Origin: Cryptomeria japonica
Lineage: Eukaryota > Streptophyta > Pinopsida > Cupressales > Cupressaceae
Direction: 5' to 3'
Length of the DNA stretch: 64,000 bases
Assembly (NCBI RefSeq): GCF_030272615.1
Contig: NC_081410.1
Span: 112,482,433 to 112,546,432 of the forward strand
Position numbers and translations under genes: made by a program. Below the pieces are notes generated by a model. That model ran no database searches. It was given only the letters and a program-made list of their open reading frames with translations, and was not told the origin of the DNA. How positions within the stretch are numbered: the stretch's first letter is position 1; the number at the start of each line of letters is the position of its first letter. Below, one piece after another: positions 1 to 10,451 of the stretch.

Positions 1-1290
1 TTAAGCATAAGGGAATATAGCTAATATCACTAGGATCCACATCTTTTCTTGAGTTTTCATCTATTACATAAAGCCACTGGATCTACGATTTTATTTATGT
101 CTTCCTGGGCAACTATTATGTCTTTGACATTCAGTTTTTCTCATCTTTCTTCAATTTAGAGAAAAAAAGAAAAAAGAATAGGTTAGATGGAGGAAAATAT
201 AAATCCATGATTTGGGTTAAATCTAGGTTACTGTTATATAAACAAAACAATGTATCTTTCTATGGAAAAGTTAAAAGTTAAATCATCTGCACATTCTGAC
301 TATTCATGTGGGAGGATTGCCCATGTTAAGCACCGTACTCATCTACTTTAATGGTATTCTTAAAGATACTTTGTCCCCATGTTCCAGCTTTCAACTCTGA
401 TCTTTTCGTCTATGTTGCTCGGTTTTTTAATTTTTTTGTGAGTGCTTTGTAAAATTGATTTCTATGGTTTGAAGATTTCACAACATTATTATCTTTGTGA
501 ATCTTCCAACTCGAGCTTGAAAACTCTTTTCCAGCTAGAAAATCTCTTGGTATTTTATTTTGTTTTAAGATAGAAAATTGAATTTGTAACTAACAAATAT
601 TATGGTTTCAATGTTCACAAGTTATCTTTACTATTAAGTTAAGAATTCCCTCAAACTCCAGGATTTTATCAACATTTGAGGTAACACAATCGCTGCACTT
701 TTTTAAACTTTGATGTTTTGTTTCTTAATTTCTAAGATTAAATTTTGTATTTAAAGCACTACTGTGCAACATGATTGCACAAGATTGATGCTCATAAAAG
801 TTTACATTGTATAGACTTTAGTCAATGTACTGGAAATGTTTATATATTCATAACATGTCATGGAAATAAACTTCATAGTGCTGAGGTTGACTCACTTATT
901 CTTTCTTATCAATAAGTTGATTATCTATTCTTTCTTATAATAAGTTTTATCTTACCAAAGCTATCATGAATTAATAGATAGGACATCAAGGATAATTACA
1001 TCTACATCAAGGAAGTAGTTCAATCAGCATCAGCACTCATAAGAGCAGATCACCTCCTCATATATATATCAGCAATTAGGCAAACAGATCAGATATGAAA
1101 TTATTGTTTACTGCAGGCAATAGTAATCTTACTTCATTTGTGGTATGCAGCATAATAGTAATCTTATGATTAATTATTCTCATATAGACATAGATAATAA
1201 TATGCAATGCAATGTTATACTTGATACATAACCTCCCCTACATTGGATATGAGAAATAATATTGAATATCTAATTCTTAAATTGTTGCAA
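1..1290. other. AT-rich intergenic DNA, nothing recognised
   Basis: No reading frame with a recognisable domain, no LTR ends and no tRNA-like boxes were seen. The sequence is AT-rich with short homopolymer runs. Confidence 0.5.
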
Positions 1291-1339
1291 TCAATCATGA
1301 GGGGGTTAGTAGGGGAATACAAGGAGGGGAAATTGTGAC

Positions 1340-1700
1340 GAGGTCCTCTTCTAAGTACACTACCCCATGGTGGATGACTGATGTGTATGCCACATGTGGG
1401 CCAAGGGGGGCAAAGGTGTATCCTGCCCTCGGGCTTAGAAGGGAGGGATGCTCAAGACACCCTATTGTGGTTTCCCCATAAACCTCTACCATTGTGATTA
1501 AAGGGGTCTCAATCATAGAAGGGTGGATAAGGTAGCATAGATAGGGAGGGTAGGTACAAGTTTACCCACTAAGCACACCACCTCATATGGATGGCAGATT
1601 GCCACATGGGGCCAGGAGGGATGGTATATCTGCTCTTGGGCTTAGCATGTGGATAGCTTTAGGTGCCCTATCATGTTTCTCATCCAAGCCCTATTATGGT
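1340..1700. repeat. Imperfect direct duplication, two copies about 218 bp apart
   Basis: A stretch from about 1353 (CACTACCCCATGGTGGATG, then GCCACATGTGGGCCA and CTCGGGCTTAGAAG) recurs from about 1571 (CACCACCTCATATGGATGG, then GCCACATGGGGCCA and CTTGGGCTTAGCAT). The copies are diverged by substitutions and small indels. The short reading frame across it on the minus strand has no recognisable family and is not called as a gene. Confidence 0.55.
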
Positions 1701-1719
1701 TTAACTCCAATTATGCATT

Positions 1720-3515
1720 ATAGATATTGTGTAGTTCACATAAAATTGAAATAGTTATGAATATATGATATCTAAACCTAGTTGAAATGGTTGCTCTATG
1801 AATTATACTTTCAATACTTGTCTAACATGATTGCAGGTTTTATCTTGATGAAAATGTTTTATTGATAAAAATCTGAATGAGGTGAAGCACACCAGCTAGA
1901 GGAATATGTAGACTAAAGAAACAAACCTGTAGATAAATCCAAACATGGTGGAATCCTTGCTGCAGCTTTTGTTCTCTGTAAGCATTCAGAAAAACATTGA
2001 ATTTGTGATCTATAATTTACATGTTTCTCAATTTGGTTGACATCTTCAAAATAGACTCAAAAACTTATTTTTAGTACTGTGTGTTATTATACTTACCTTT
2101 TAATGTTCTTTAAATAAAGAATGGTTGCAGACAGCAAAGTTCCTTGCAAATAGAAGAAGCTCAGTTTTGCTTTTGTGACTTTGTCTATTATGTCTGATTA
2201 TCAACAAAATACAAAGACATACTGAAGACAATTATGGTTCGTGGTTGTTTTTTTAGTTGAAACCATTATTATGAATTTTATGAATTTTTTTTTTAACATT
2301 GACATGGTCAAAGCCTTAACTATGCATACTGTTCTCTTCAGATTATTATCTTACTCCACCTTTTCCATTTTAATTCATTTTAGTTTGATTCAATCTTTAG
2401 ACAAGTTTAATGATAGTTTCTATTATGCCTTTTTAATAACAAAGATTAGATGTAGACATTTGCTTGTCCTTCTATGTTAGTGTGTTCTTACAAGGTCAAT
2501 TCTTTCTTATCTCAAGAAACCTCATTGACCTACAAATTCTTATACTACGCTACTTACTACCACTGATATCTTAACAAAAGCACACAAACATGTAAGCTAA
2601 AACTCTCTCCAGAGAAGCCTGAGAAACACTGTAACTAAAATGCCTTGACCTCTTGCCAAGCATTCGATAGTTAAAAGTCTTAAATCCTGTCCAAATCATA
2701 GGATAGACATTCAAATCCTGAGATCATTAATTCCCCTAATAAATGGATCCATGGTAGAAGCCTATAGAAAATGTGTTCCACAATAGAAAGGCAAATTCAA
2801 ATTCAATTTTGACATTTCTCCAAAGGACAACCCAGGTATTGCAAGAAGAGGAGGACTCATTATGGATAGTGAATGTAAAGCCCTTCGCATTATTAAGCTT
2901 TAGCCCTCCACTTTGGCATTAGGGGACTAGAGATAGAAGAACGCTCACTCCTTGTGATCAAAGGAATACAAAAGAAGGGAGTGACCAGTAGGAGGTTATA
3001 TAATATTAGAACAATATCAGTGCTAAGCACAGACATAACTTTTGCACATTGTTATGAATAGGAAAAGTTGGCAAACAACCAGCGGAACTCCTCGTCTCCA
3101 GAGGAACCCTTCAAAGCAATCAAATAATTTACTAACGTCATTACAGAACTATCCAAAAGAAAACACTGGATTTCACTTACAAGATGAATAATTTCAATAA
3201 TTTGAGCGAACAGTCATCTGAGATCCCATGTTTAAACCTTTCCCTCTAGCATGCAAATGTGTAAACTAAGCTCTAAGGACTAGGAAAATAAACAACTATA
3301 AGCAATTTGTTCTGTACAAAATAGAAAACTAGGATCATATAGAACCTATGTTTTTGCTGTAATTAATCAGCACTGAACAAATAAAAGAATGTGATAACAT
3401 AGAACCTATTGTTTTATGCTCGGAAATGACAGTGGAATTCAACTTGCAATACCGTTATTTCCAGAGTTTACAAAAATTCTTCCCAACTTGTTTAGATTCT
3501 GATGTTCATGAAATA
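1720..3515. other. Intergenic DNA without recognisable features
   Basis: No supported gene, LTR or RNA gene. Short open frames here have no motif and look like chance. Confidence 0.45.
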
Positions 3516-3520
3516 TGTAG

Positions 3521-3800
3521 GGTTGGGTGTTATTAATAGTACAAGCACATTTTCCTTCACTAAATCCTCCGGCATGTGACATGGGAAGTGCATACAAAGT
3601 TGGGATTTACAAGCAGGTGGAAGGTGGACAAACTATAATACTCTACACTGGTCTGTATGTCATGGCTCTTGGTGTTGGAGGCATTAAGGGCTCTTTGCCT
3701 GTTCATGGGGTAGAACAATTCGATGAGAATGATGGAAAAGAGAGAAAGCTGATATCAAAATTCTTCAACTGGTTTTTGTACAGCATAAGCATTGCACTTG
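3521..3800 (+). pseudogene. Orphan exon of an NRT1/PTR family (NPF, POT/MFS) transporter
   Basis: The translation carries the loop and helix typical of plant NPF proton-coupled transporters: LIVQAHFPSLNPPACD, then LYTGLYVMALGVGGIKGS, then HGVEQFDENDGKE and FFNWFLYSISIAL. GGIKGSLP followed by H-G-x-E-Q-F-D-E is closest to the NPF4-type signature I know. The exon probably begins after an AG acceptor near 3520, because an in-frame TAG lies immediately upstream in the presumed intron; no ATG is needed here. After about residue 90 the similarity stops and an in-frame stop follows at 3878-3880. The remaining exons (the full protein is about 550-600 aa with 12 membrane helices) were not found on either side. 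I therefore call it a gene fragment. An exon of a gene with very long introns reaching outside the window remains possible. Confidence 0.6.
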
Positions 3801-3880
3801 TATTAGCTTTCTTTCTATCATATACACTATATGCAAAATTAACTCGTTGTCTCATATCAAATAATAATTTGTTTGCATGA

Positions 3881-5390
3881 TGACATTTCATAATGTACAA
3901 TAATGGATTTATGCTTTCATCAGTCTTTAATTATTAGCCATTTTTCTACAAAACCTTCTTTCTGCAATCATTGACATATTTTTAATGTTTATTGTAAAAT
4001 TTACATAGTGTGGCAACGATTTATTTACAGTTGTTATACTTATTCTATACACATCCTTTTATAATTAATTTTTTAAGTTGTATATATATTTGCATCCCAC
4101 CCCGCCCCCTTCGTCATCCCCCTGTCGTCCCCAAACTTAAGCCCTTGGTATGTTAAGATATGAAAGCTCACAATAGTTTCATTTGATATGTTAATCGAGG
4201 AAAAACCTACAATATATAGCTTCCAAGATTCAAAATCCATGAGGATCATGAAGAGGTAGAAAACCAAAAAAAGAAATTGCTTATCCAAGTTTCCAAATTT
4301 GTGACAAGGAAAAGGTAGAATCTCAATCAAAGAAGGAGAATGTGCAACTCATTATCTTATTCTACCTAAGTAAAAATATTACCTAATTAAGCTTTTTAAT
4401 AGTGGAATATCACACTTAGGATAAAACATATCCAAGGTAAATAAAATATTACATTGATAGGCTTCTTTGGTTGCTCTAAAAGTGGTGCCTTATGAATTAT
4501 GTTCTTGGATACTAAAGTTTCCAAATTATGGGCACTCTTGATAGCTTCTCGTAGAGATTGTGATTTGAAGGCTTCAACCAAACCTTTCAATGGTTTTTGT
4601 TGATGTGTTTTTTATGCACTATGCAACACAAAATAAAATACTAAGTATCCTATCCTCTCTTGAACAAAATCCTCCCAAGTGCTAAACTACATGATCAAAT
4701 GGGATGACTCCAAGATTCCAATAGTCAGGTCTTGACTTTATATTGTAGATAGACTCAATGATTGTGATGTGATATCTGCTGGAATCATAAGGGGGACTTA
4801 CGTTGCTTGGGTCAAGACCTATCCATTCTCATGTTTCATGATTGATTTACACTCCATGATTTAGGTCATCCTTGAGCAACATCTCGACTTAGCCAAATTT
4901 TGTTTTTTGTACCCTAATTATTTAATTTTGACCCCTTACTAGCATTGCCTTAGGTTTTATTGGAATTCTTGCTTCTCTAGCATGGGCACATTTCTAGGGT
5001 TCATTCGCACAAATTGCTCTTGATGAGCAAGCTAGTATCCTGACCATGACTTAAACAAAATTTTAACTTAGTCAAATTATCTCCTCCAAACTTCTATGAG
5101 TTCATCGCCTTCATTCTTCATCATTTGGATGTCTTTTGTCATTGGAAGGTAATTCTTGACCACCATACCTCAATCTTGACCTATGCTATACCCTAAAACC
5201 CTAGAACCTAGTCATGTTTACAATTGAGATCTTGGTGACTTGATCACTTAATATAGCTTAATCATGTAGGTCTCATCTAACTCCGACTCCAACACTTAAG
5301 CAAATCAACCCTAGCAACCAAGTACTTTGGGAAATATCTTGCAACTTGACAACATGGGTAATGATGGAGGAATGGAAGGTGAGACCTATA
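3881..5390. other. Intergenic DNA without recognisable features
   Basis: Nothing with a supported function. No continuation of the NPF exon could be identified. Confidence 0.4.
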
Positions 5391-5392
5391 GA

Positions 5393-5565
5393 GGTGAGAG
5401 AGAGAGAGAGGGTGGGAGGAAGAGATAATGACCTGGAGAGGGTAGAGAAAGAGAAGTAGAGAGGGAGAGAAGAAGAGAGGAATGGAGAAAGAGACCTAGA
5501 GAGGGGAGAGAGAAGAGAGATAGTAGAGAGGGATAGAGAAGAGAGATAGAAGAGAGATACCAATG
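5393..5565. repeat. Purine (GA-rich) low-complexity tract
   Basis: A nearly uninterrupted run of GAGAGA, GGGAGA and AGAGAGG words on the plus strand. The long open frame on the opposite strand (S/L-rich) is a by-product of this composition. Confidence 0.8.
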
Positions 5566-5597
5566 TCAATCTTTTTCTATAAAAAAAAAATTCTGAA

Positions 5598-5996
5598 AAA
5601 TCGGCCTATCCTCAGAATTCTGACTCCAAAGGATAAAATTCTGACAGAGGAGTGTCGTCAGATGCATAGCATCCTCATCAAAACTCTCCTAGAGGCCGTC
5701 CTAGGAGAGTTTTGACGAGGATGTTGTGCATTCAACGGCACTCCTTTGTCGGAATTTTATCCTTTGGAGTTAGAATTCCGACGATAGGCCGAGATCACGA
5801 CGGTATTCTTTCGGGGTATGAGCATCCATGGCAGTCGTCGAAAAGGTTGGAGGTGATGTCGGAATTGCAACGACCACAAGGATAGTCGGAACTTCTGACA
5901 CAAAGTTTTCGATGGCTTTTTTTGTCGGTAGTGTGACAAAATTGTGTCGGAATTATGATGATTTGCCGTCAAAATTTTGACCCGAATGTACTAGTG
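5598..5996. mobile_element. CACTA (En/Spm-like) terminal fragment with a fold-back
   Basis: Read on the minus strand the piece begins CACTAGTACATTCGGG at 5996 and contains repeated subterminal words of the ATTCCGAC / TTCCGACG type, which is the usual look of a CACTA transposon end. Its inner part is an inverted repeat: about 5598-5693 pairs with about 5703-5797 (for example CTCCAAAGGATAAAATTC against its complement), with only about 10 bp between the arms. The other terminus and any transposase are absent. It abuts the LINE relic exactly at 5996/5997. Confidence 0.6.
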
Positions 5997-7590
5997 CCCT
6001 TTTCTTTTCCTCTGTCTTTGCTGGTCCATAAACATTGAGTAGGGAGAATTCCAAATCTTTCTGCAATATTCTTACTTTACAGTGCATCCAATTTTCTTGC
6101 TTATTGATCAAGTCTACTGCCACTTTATCTGGATTCCATAGAATTGCCAAACCTCCCATGGAACCTTTCGCCTCTTGATAAACACCATCCCACATCCTAC
6201 TCAAAAATTTGAAAAAGGAGGCTTTTTCTTCATTAAGCTTGTGCTCTTGCAACATAATGATATCTCCTGAAACTATTTGGAAAGCCCTCTTGACCAAGCA
6301 TTTTTTTGTCAGGGGCCGATAGACCCCTGACATTCCATGTTGTTATTTTCATTGATTACCAAGGGAGATTTCTCCTCCCTTGGTTTTCTTTATGTAATCC
6401 AACACACCGATTATACCCTTCTCTTTGACTCTATCCTCTCTCTTCTATTTGTTGCTTCTTTTGCCCCTTACTCCTTTTGTCTTCCCCAACAATACATTAG
6501 CCGATTGACTGATGCTTCTAGGATCAATATTATCCAATTCATTAATTTGATATATTTCATCTTCTGAGCCCCTTTGATATTCGAATTTAGTATCTGACAA
6601 CCCTTTCAAAATTGTATTTGAATCTCGGAGGACCTCCTCTGTATTCATACTACTTCCCTTAAAATTTCCTACACTAGTTCCAACATTGAAATCCTTTTGA
6701 TTAATCTCTCCATCTTCCAATGCTGCCTCCTCCATGATTTCCATCCTATTTTTCGAACCACCAACTGTTTCCTTCTGTGAAGTAAGCGTTTTTGTTATTT
6801 CTTTCTCAAGAAATTGTTCATTTTCTGCGTATTGAATCTTATCTTGATATTCAATCGTTTTCTTTTTTTCATCTGATATTTTCCTCCCAATCTGTACTGG
6901 TTTTCTAAATGTTTTATTGGCCTTTCTGACAAACATCTTACAATCCTATTCTCCATGGAGTTTGCTACCACATCTAGGGCATCTTGGTATTTCTTTATCA
7001 AACTCTCCTTTTTGAGACCATTCCCCATGATCCGATATCAAGGTAATACGCTCGGGAATTCTTTTGATTGCTGCTATTCTTACCGGGCACATTTACATAT
7101 GTCTTCTTCATCGTCGTAGTCTATTTCTAGCAATGTACCTAAAGTTCTACCATTTTTTTCCCATAGTTCCTCACTCCAATATTCTATCAGGAGGTTATAT
7201 AAGCGAATCCAAACTGGCTCGGAATAAACTGCCAAAGGGACGGGATCAAAATGAGGCATCCATGGTTGAATGTAAACAGCATGTGATTTCATGAACCAGT
7301 TTCTGTCTGTGAGGGCTCTGTTTCTCTCCTCCTTCTCTTCAAACATAACTACGAAAAAGCCTTTTGCGATGAATTTGGTTACAATTTTTTTCCCCCAATT
7401 GCATTCAACCCAGTTTCTTATTTCCTTTCTTGGCCAGTTCAGTCCTATTATTTTGGCTATAACTGCATATCCTCCCAAAAAGCCAAGTCCTCCTTCAATT
7501 CTTTAGTGAAGTCTAATCACACATCCTCTGTGTGCCCTCCCTTTCCGCCATTAAAAGGTAACGACATTGCAGAGCAAGTTTTATTTTCAT
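5997..7590 (-). pseudogene. LINE relic: ORF1 (DUF4283/zinc-knuckle type) and start of ORF2 endonuclease
   Basis: Reading leftwards, about 7510-7080 encodes the DUF4283-like domain of plant LINE ORF1 proteins (for example VIAKIIGLNWPRKEIRNWV, then RNWFMKSHAVYIQPW). It is followed near 6990-6940 by a CCHC knuckle (CPRCGSKLHGE then DC) that is broken by an in-frame stop between H and the last C. Then comes a polar tail to 6445. About 6333-5997 encodes the N-terminal APE-type endonuclease of ORF2 (IIMLQEHKLNEEKASF, GGLAILWNP, LLNVYGP). Several frameshifts separate the pieces. Reverse transcriptase and 3' end are missing because the sequence switches to CACTA-like DNA at 5996. The right end, near 7590, abuts the truncated gypsy LTR. 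Confidence 0.75.
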
Positions 7591-7829
7591 AAAATAATCT
7601 TTTCTTTCTTTTATCTGTGCAAGAAAAATCATAATCTCCTTATCTAAATTTCTTTTTTTTTCTGAGATTAAAAACCTTCTCTGTGTGATTAAATGATAAC
7701 CATTTGTGTATGAATCATGTCCTTTTTTTTTTGCTTCTCTTAAATTCATTTCTGGATTGAGAATTTAAATGTAAATCTTTTTTACATCAAAATCTTACTT
7801 CCCTGTGAACAGAAAATGCATGTTAATAA

Positions 7830-7975
7830 AATATAAACCTCGTATAAATCTCTCTGTGAAAGAGAAAAAAAGAGGTATAAATCTCTCTATGAATAATAGT
7901 TGAAAAGGAGGTATAAATCTCTCTGTGAATATTAGTTAAAAAAAAAAGAGAGGCATAAATCTCTCTGTGAATAGT
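7830..7975 (+). repeat. Tandem TATAAATCTCTCTGTGAAT units inside the LTR
   Basis: Four consecutive units of about 40-50 bp each contain (T/C)ATAAATCTCTCTGTGAAT, separated by A-rich spacers. The same array is in the 3' LTR at about 17170-17310. Three of the four units carry a TATAAAT word; the fourth reads CATAAAT. A role in LTR promoter function is possible, but it is inference. Confidence 0.6.
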
Positions 7976-10059
7976 TCTTTGTGTTATTCATCCCTAGGAA
8001 TAAGTTCTTATTCTCATTTGTTTTGCATTTATATTTCTATTCTATTACACACATATCTGGCTATATATCTTTCCCTGTGCTTAAATAAATTGAAAATGAA
8101 AACTATATATATATATATATAAAGAATTTATATTATCTCTACAAAGTTTATGCAAACACATTTTTTTTGAAATCGTACGAAGCAATTAACTTCGCATAGT
8201 GGACCAATGTAGGAGGGGAAGAGATGGACTTATTACCGTAGAGGAGAGGTACCGAGAGTGGTACCCCCAACTAACCTGTGGTCACTGCTATGGCAGTCGC
8301 CGCGGGGTAGTGGAGGGGACCACGGCGGTCGGGACCCGTGGGCCCCTCCCCACTCCACATTACTTTAAACAAAAAAACATAACCCCCGTGCTTTTTTGTT
8401 ATTTAAATTATTAATTTTTTATTATGAATATTAATTTACAATTTAAAAATGGTTAATATTTGCTTAGTTAAAATTTAAGTTTAATTGTTATAAATTTTAA
8501 ATTTGTAAAATTAAACTTAGGAAGTAAATTTTAAGATTTAATTATTATAAATTTTAAATTAGTAAAACTTATAAGTAATTAGGATCATTGTATAGCGAAT
8601 TTGTAATTTCAAATTTATGTGTATAATTGAAATCTCTCAATCCCATTGGAGATTTATTGGGTTATTAGTCGATAATATTTAGATTCATTTAAAACAATTA
8701 AGTCATATTATTATGATTTGACCCAAAATTGTCTAAACTAATTGCTACTTTGGAACTAGTGACTCTATAATTAATTATTCCCATGGTAGGAATAAATCAT
8801 TGCTTAATCTTGCATGTAAGCTAAACTATTTTTGCATCATGCAAAGTACTTTTACATTAATTGCATTTATTGATGTCTTCATCATCTCCATGTAAGTCAC
8901 GCGTTTAATTATTAAATATGCGAGTTCATAATTATCATTATTATGCAAGTTATATTTCAAGTCTTGAATATTAAATGATTTTTGTTATGTTTTTATTCCA
9001 CGTAGAGCATCAAGTAGTTGTTTCAATTAATTGAGCTTTGCAATGCCTAATTACGCATGTTCAAGTCATAATTGTCTTCAAGCATGATGTTTTCATAAGT
9101 TTCTTAGTTAAGAAAACTAAATAAAGGAAGTTGGAAAACCAAAACCTAGCAGCGTTCGGTATATACAGTGCCTCTGGGTCTCGCTTACGGGTAATGTCGT
9201 CATGTTGAACTACTGCACTTAACGCCTAATAAAGCTACATCAATGATGTCTGTGGCATCGTCCCTATAAATCGTCGGGGAGTAATAAGGGACACTTGGAA
9301 GTTAAAATCCAAGGGGCGGGTAATCCCCCTTGGATCGATAATCTAATAAGATAATCCTTAAATGATTTTACATCCACTGAGTTAAACCATAGTAAACCCC
9401 TGTTAGGGTTGAATTGAATGAAATGCTTTTATGAAATTGATTTAATCTTGAAGAGATATTGGCGATTGACAATTGGGTCAAGGGTGACGCATATGATAGG
9501 TATCAGGATGTAGTTGTTTTAGGCCACAAACAATAGGCCATCTTGAGCCTTTATTTAAGTGCTACCACCATGGGTAGCAACCGCAGAGAAACTATCTGGG
9601 ACATTGACCCTAGAAAGGGTTGCATACCCACTAATCAGTTTACATCAAACCATAGAGTAGAAAATAGAACTACATACTTTACACTTTGATCCCGTGCCGA
9701 AACGGGTATGTAGGCAGTCTTGGGACGAAGTTGTCCCTAGTACTCAGGCATTCGTGGGTGGGGTCTAGGTTTGGTAAGAAGAAGGATTGATTAGAATCCT
9801 ACTTTGGAAGATAAGTGTAATTAAAAAGGAAAAAGTAATTTGATGCATACTCGGAAGGAATCCCATGTGGATTTGCTTGACTTCCCGAGGCTTTAAGCCA
9901 AATCCTGAGGCAAAATTCAAGCTTGTATTATGTTATTTAATTACTCCTAAGGATGGCGACCTTGGTGCACTCCTATTAGAAGAGTGTGGTACTTAGTGAG
10001 TGGCTCAGGACCTGAATGGTCCTGATGAGTCTAAGTCTCTGGCCAAAGCACCCCCTTTT

Positions 10060-10215
10060 CTAATTGGATAGATGCCTACCCCATACGGGTAGATGCCTAT
10101 CTCGTATTAGATAGATGAAACCTCCTGCCTCGTATGGACAGATGCCTAACCCGTATGGTTTGATGCTCATTCCAGATGGATGAATGCCTAATCCTAATGG
10201 ATGGATGCCCAAAGT
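10060..10215 (+). repeat. Minisatellite with GATGCCTA(A/C)CC.GTATGG units near the LTR end
   Basis: About six degenerate units built on GATGCCTAxCCCGTAxGG / GGATGGATGCC follow one another. The same array is present in the 3' LTR near 19440-19590, so it belongs to the element. Confidence 0.6.
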
Positions 10216-10304
10216 ATGCGATTGAATCAAACACAAATGATTAAATTAAACAAAAAAAAAGAATGGTCAAATTTTGTTGGGTTAAAATGGTGGGTTATTA
10301 CATG

Positions 10305-10316
10305 TGGTATCAGAGC
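10305..10316 (+). other. Primer-binding site, initiator-Met tRNA type
   Basis: TGGTATCAGAGC two bases after the LTR end is complementary to the 3' end of plant initiator methionine tRNA, the usual primer for plant gypsy and copia elements. Confidence 0.9.
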
Positions 10317-10451
10317 AAAGGTTCAAATCTAGGCCTTGTGCTCACTTCAATTTACATAACTAAGGGAATGTTTTGCAATGGTAGAAACTAAATTTTAGAA
10401 TCTTAAACCAATAACTAACTACATAATTTAACTTTCAGGTAAAACCCTAAA

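Larger units (their letters stand above)
7597..10302 (+). repeat. 5' LTR of the gypsy element, left end missing
   Basis: Matches 16928-19685 of the 3' LTR throughout. The 3' copy has an extra block of about 55 bp near 17660-17715. The left boundary is where similarity starts, directly beside LINE sequence. The LTR contains a tandem run of TATAAATCTCTCTGTGAAT units, a (TA)n tract, a GC-rich island near 8200-8360 and a 26-bp-type minisatellite near 10070-10210. It ends in CA just before the PBS. Confidence 0.85.

Noticed and set aside
5273-5569. 98-codon Ser/Leu-rich open frame on the minus strand
   Set aside because: It is the complement of a GA-rich low-complexity tract; no domain and no start context.
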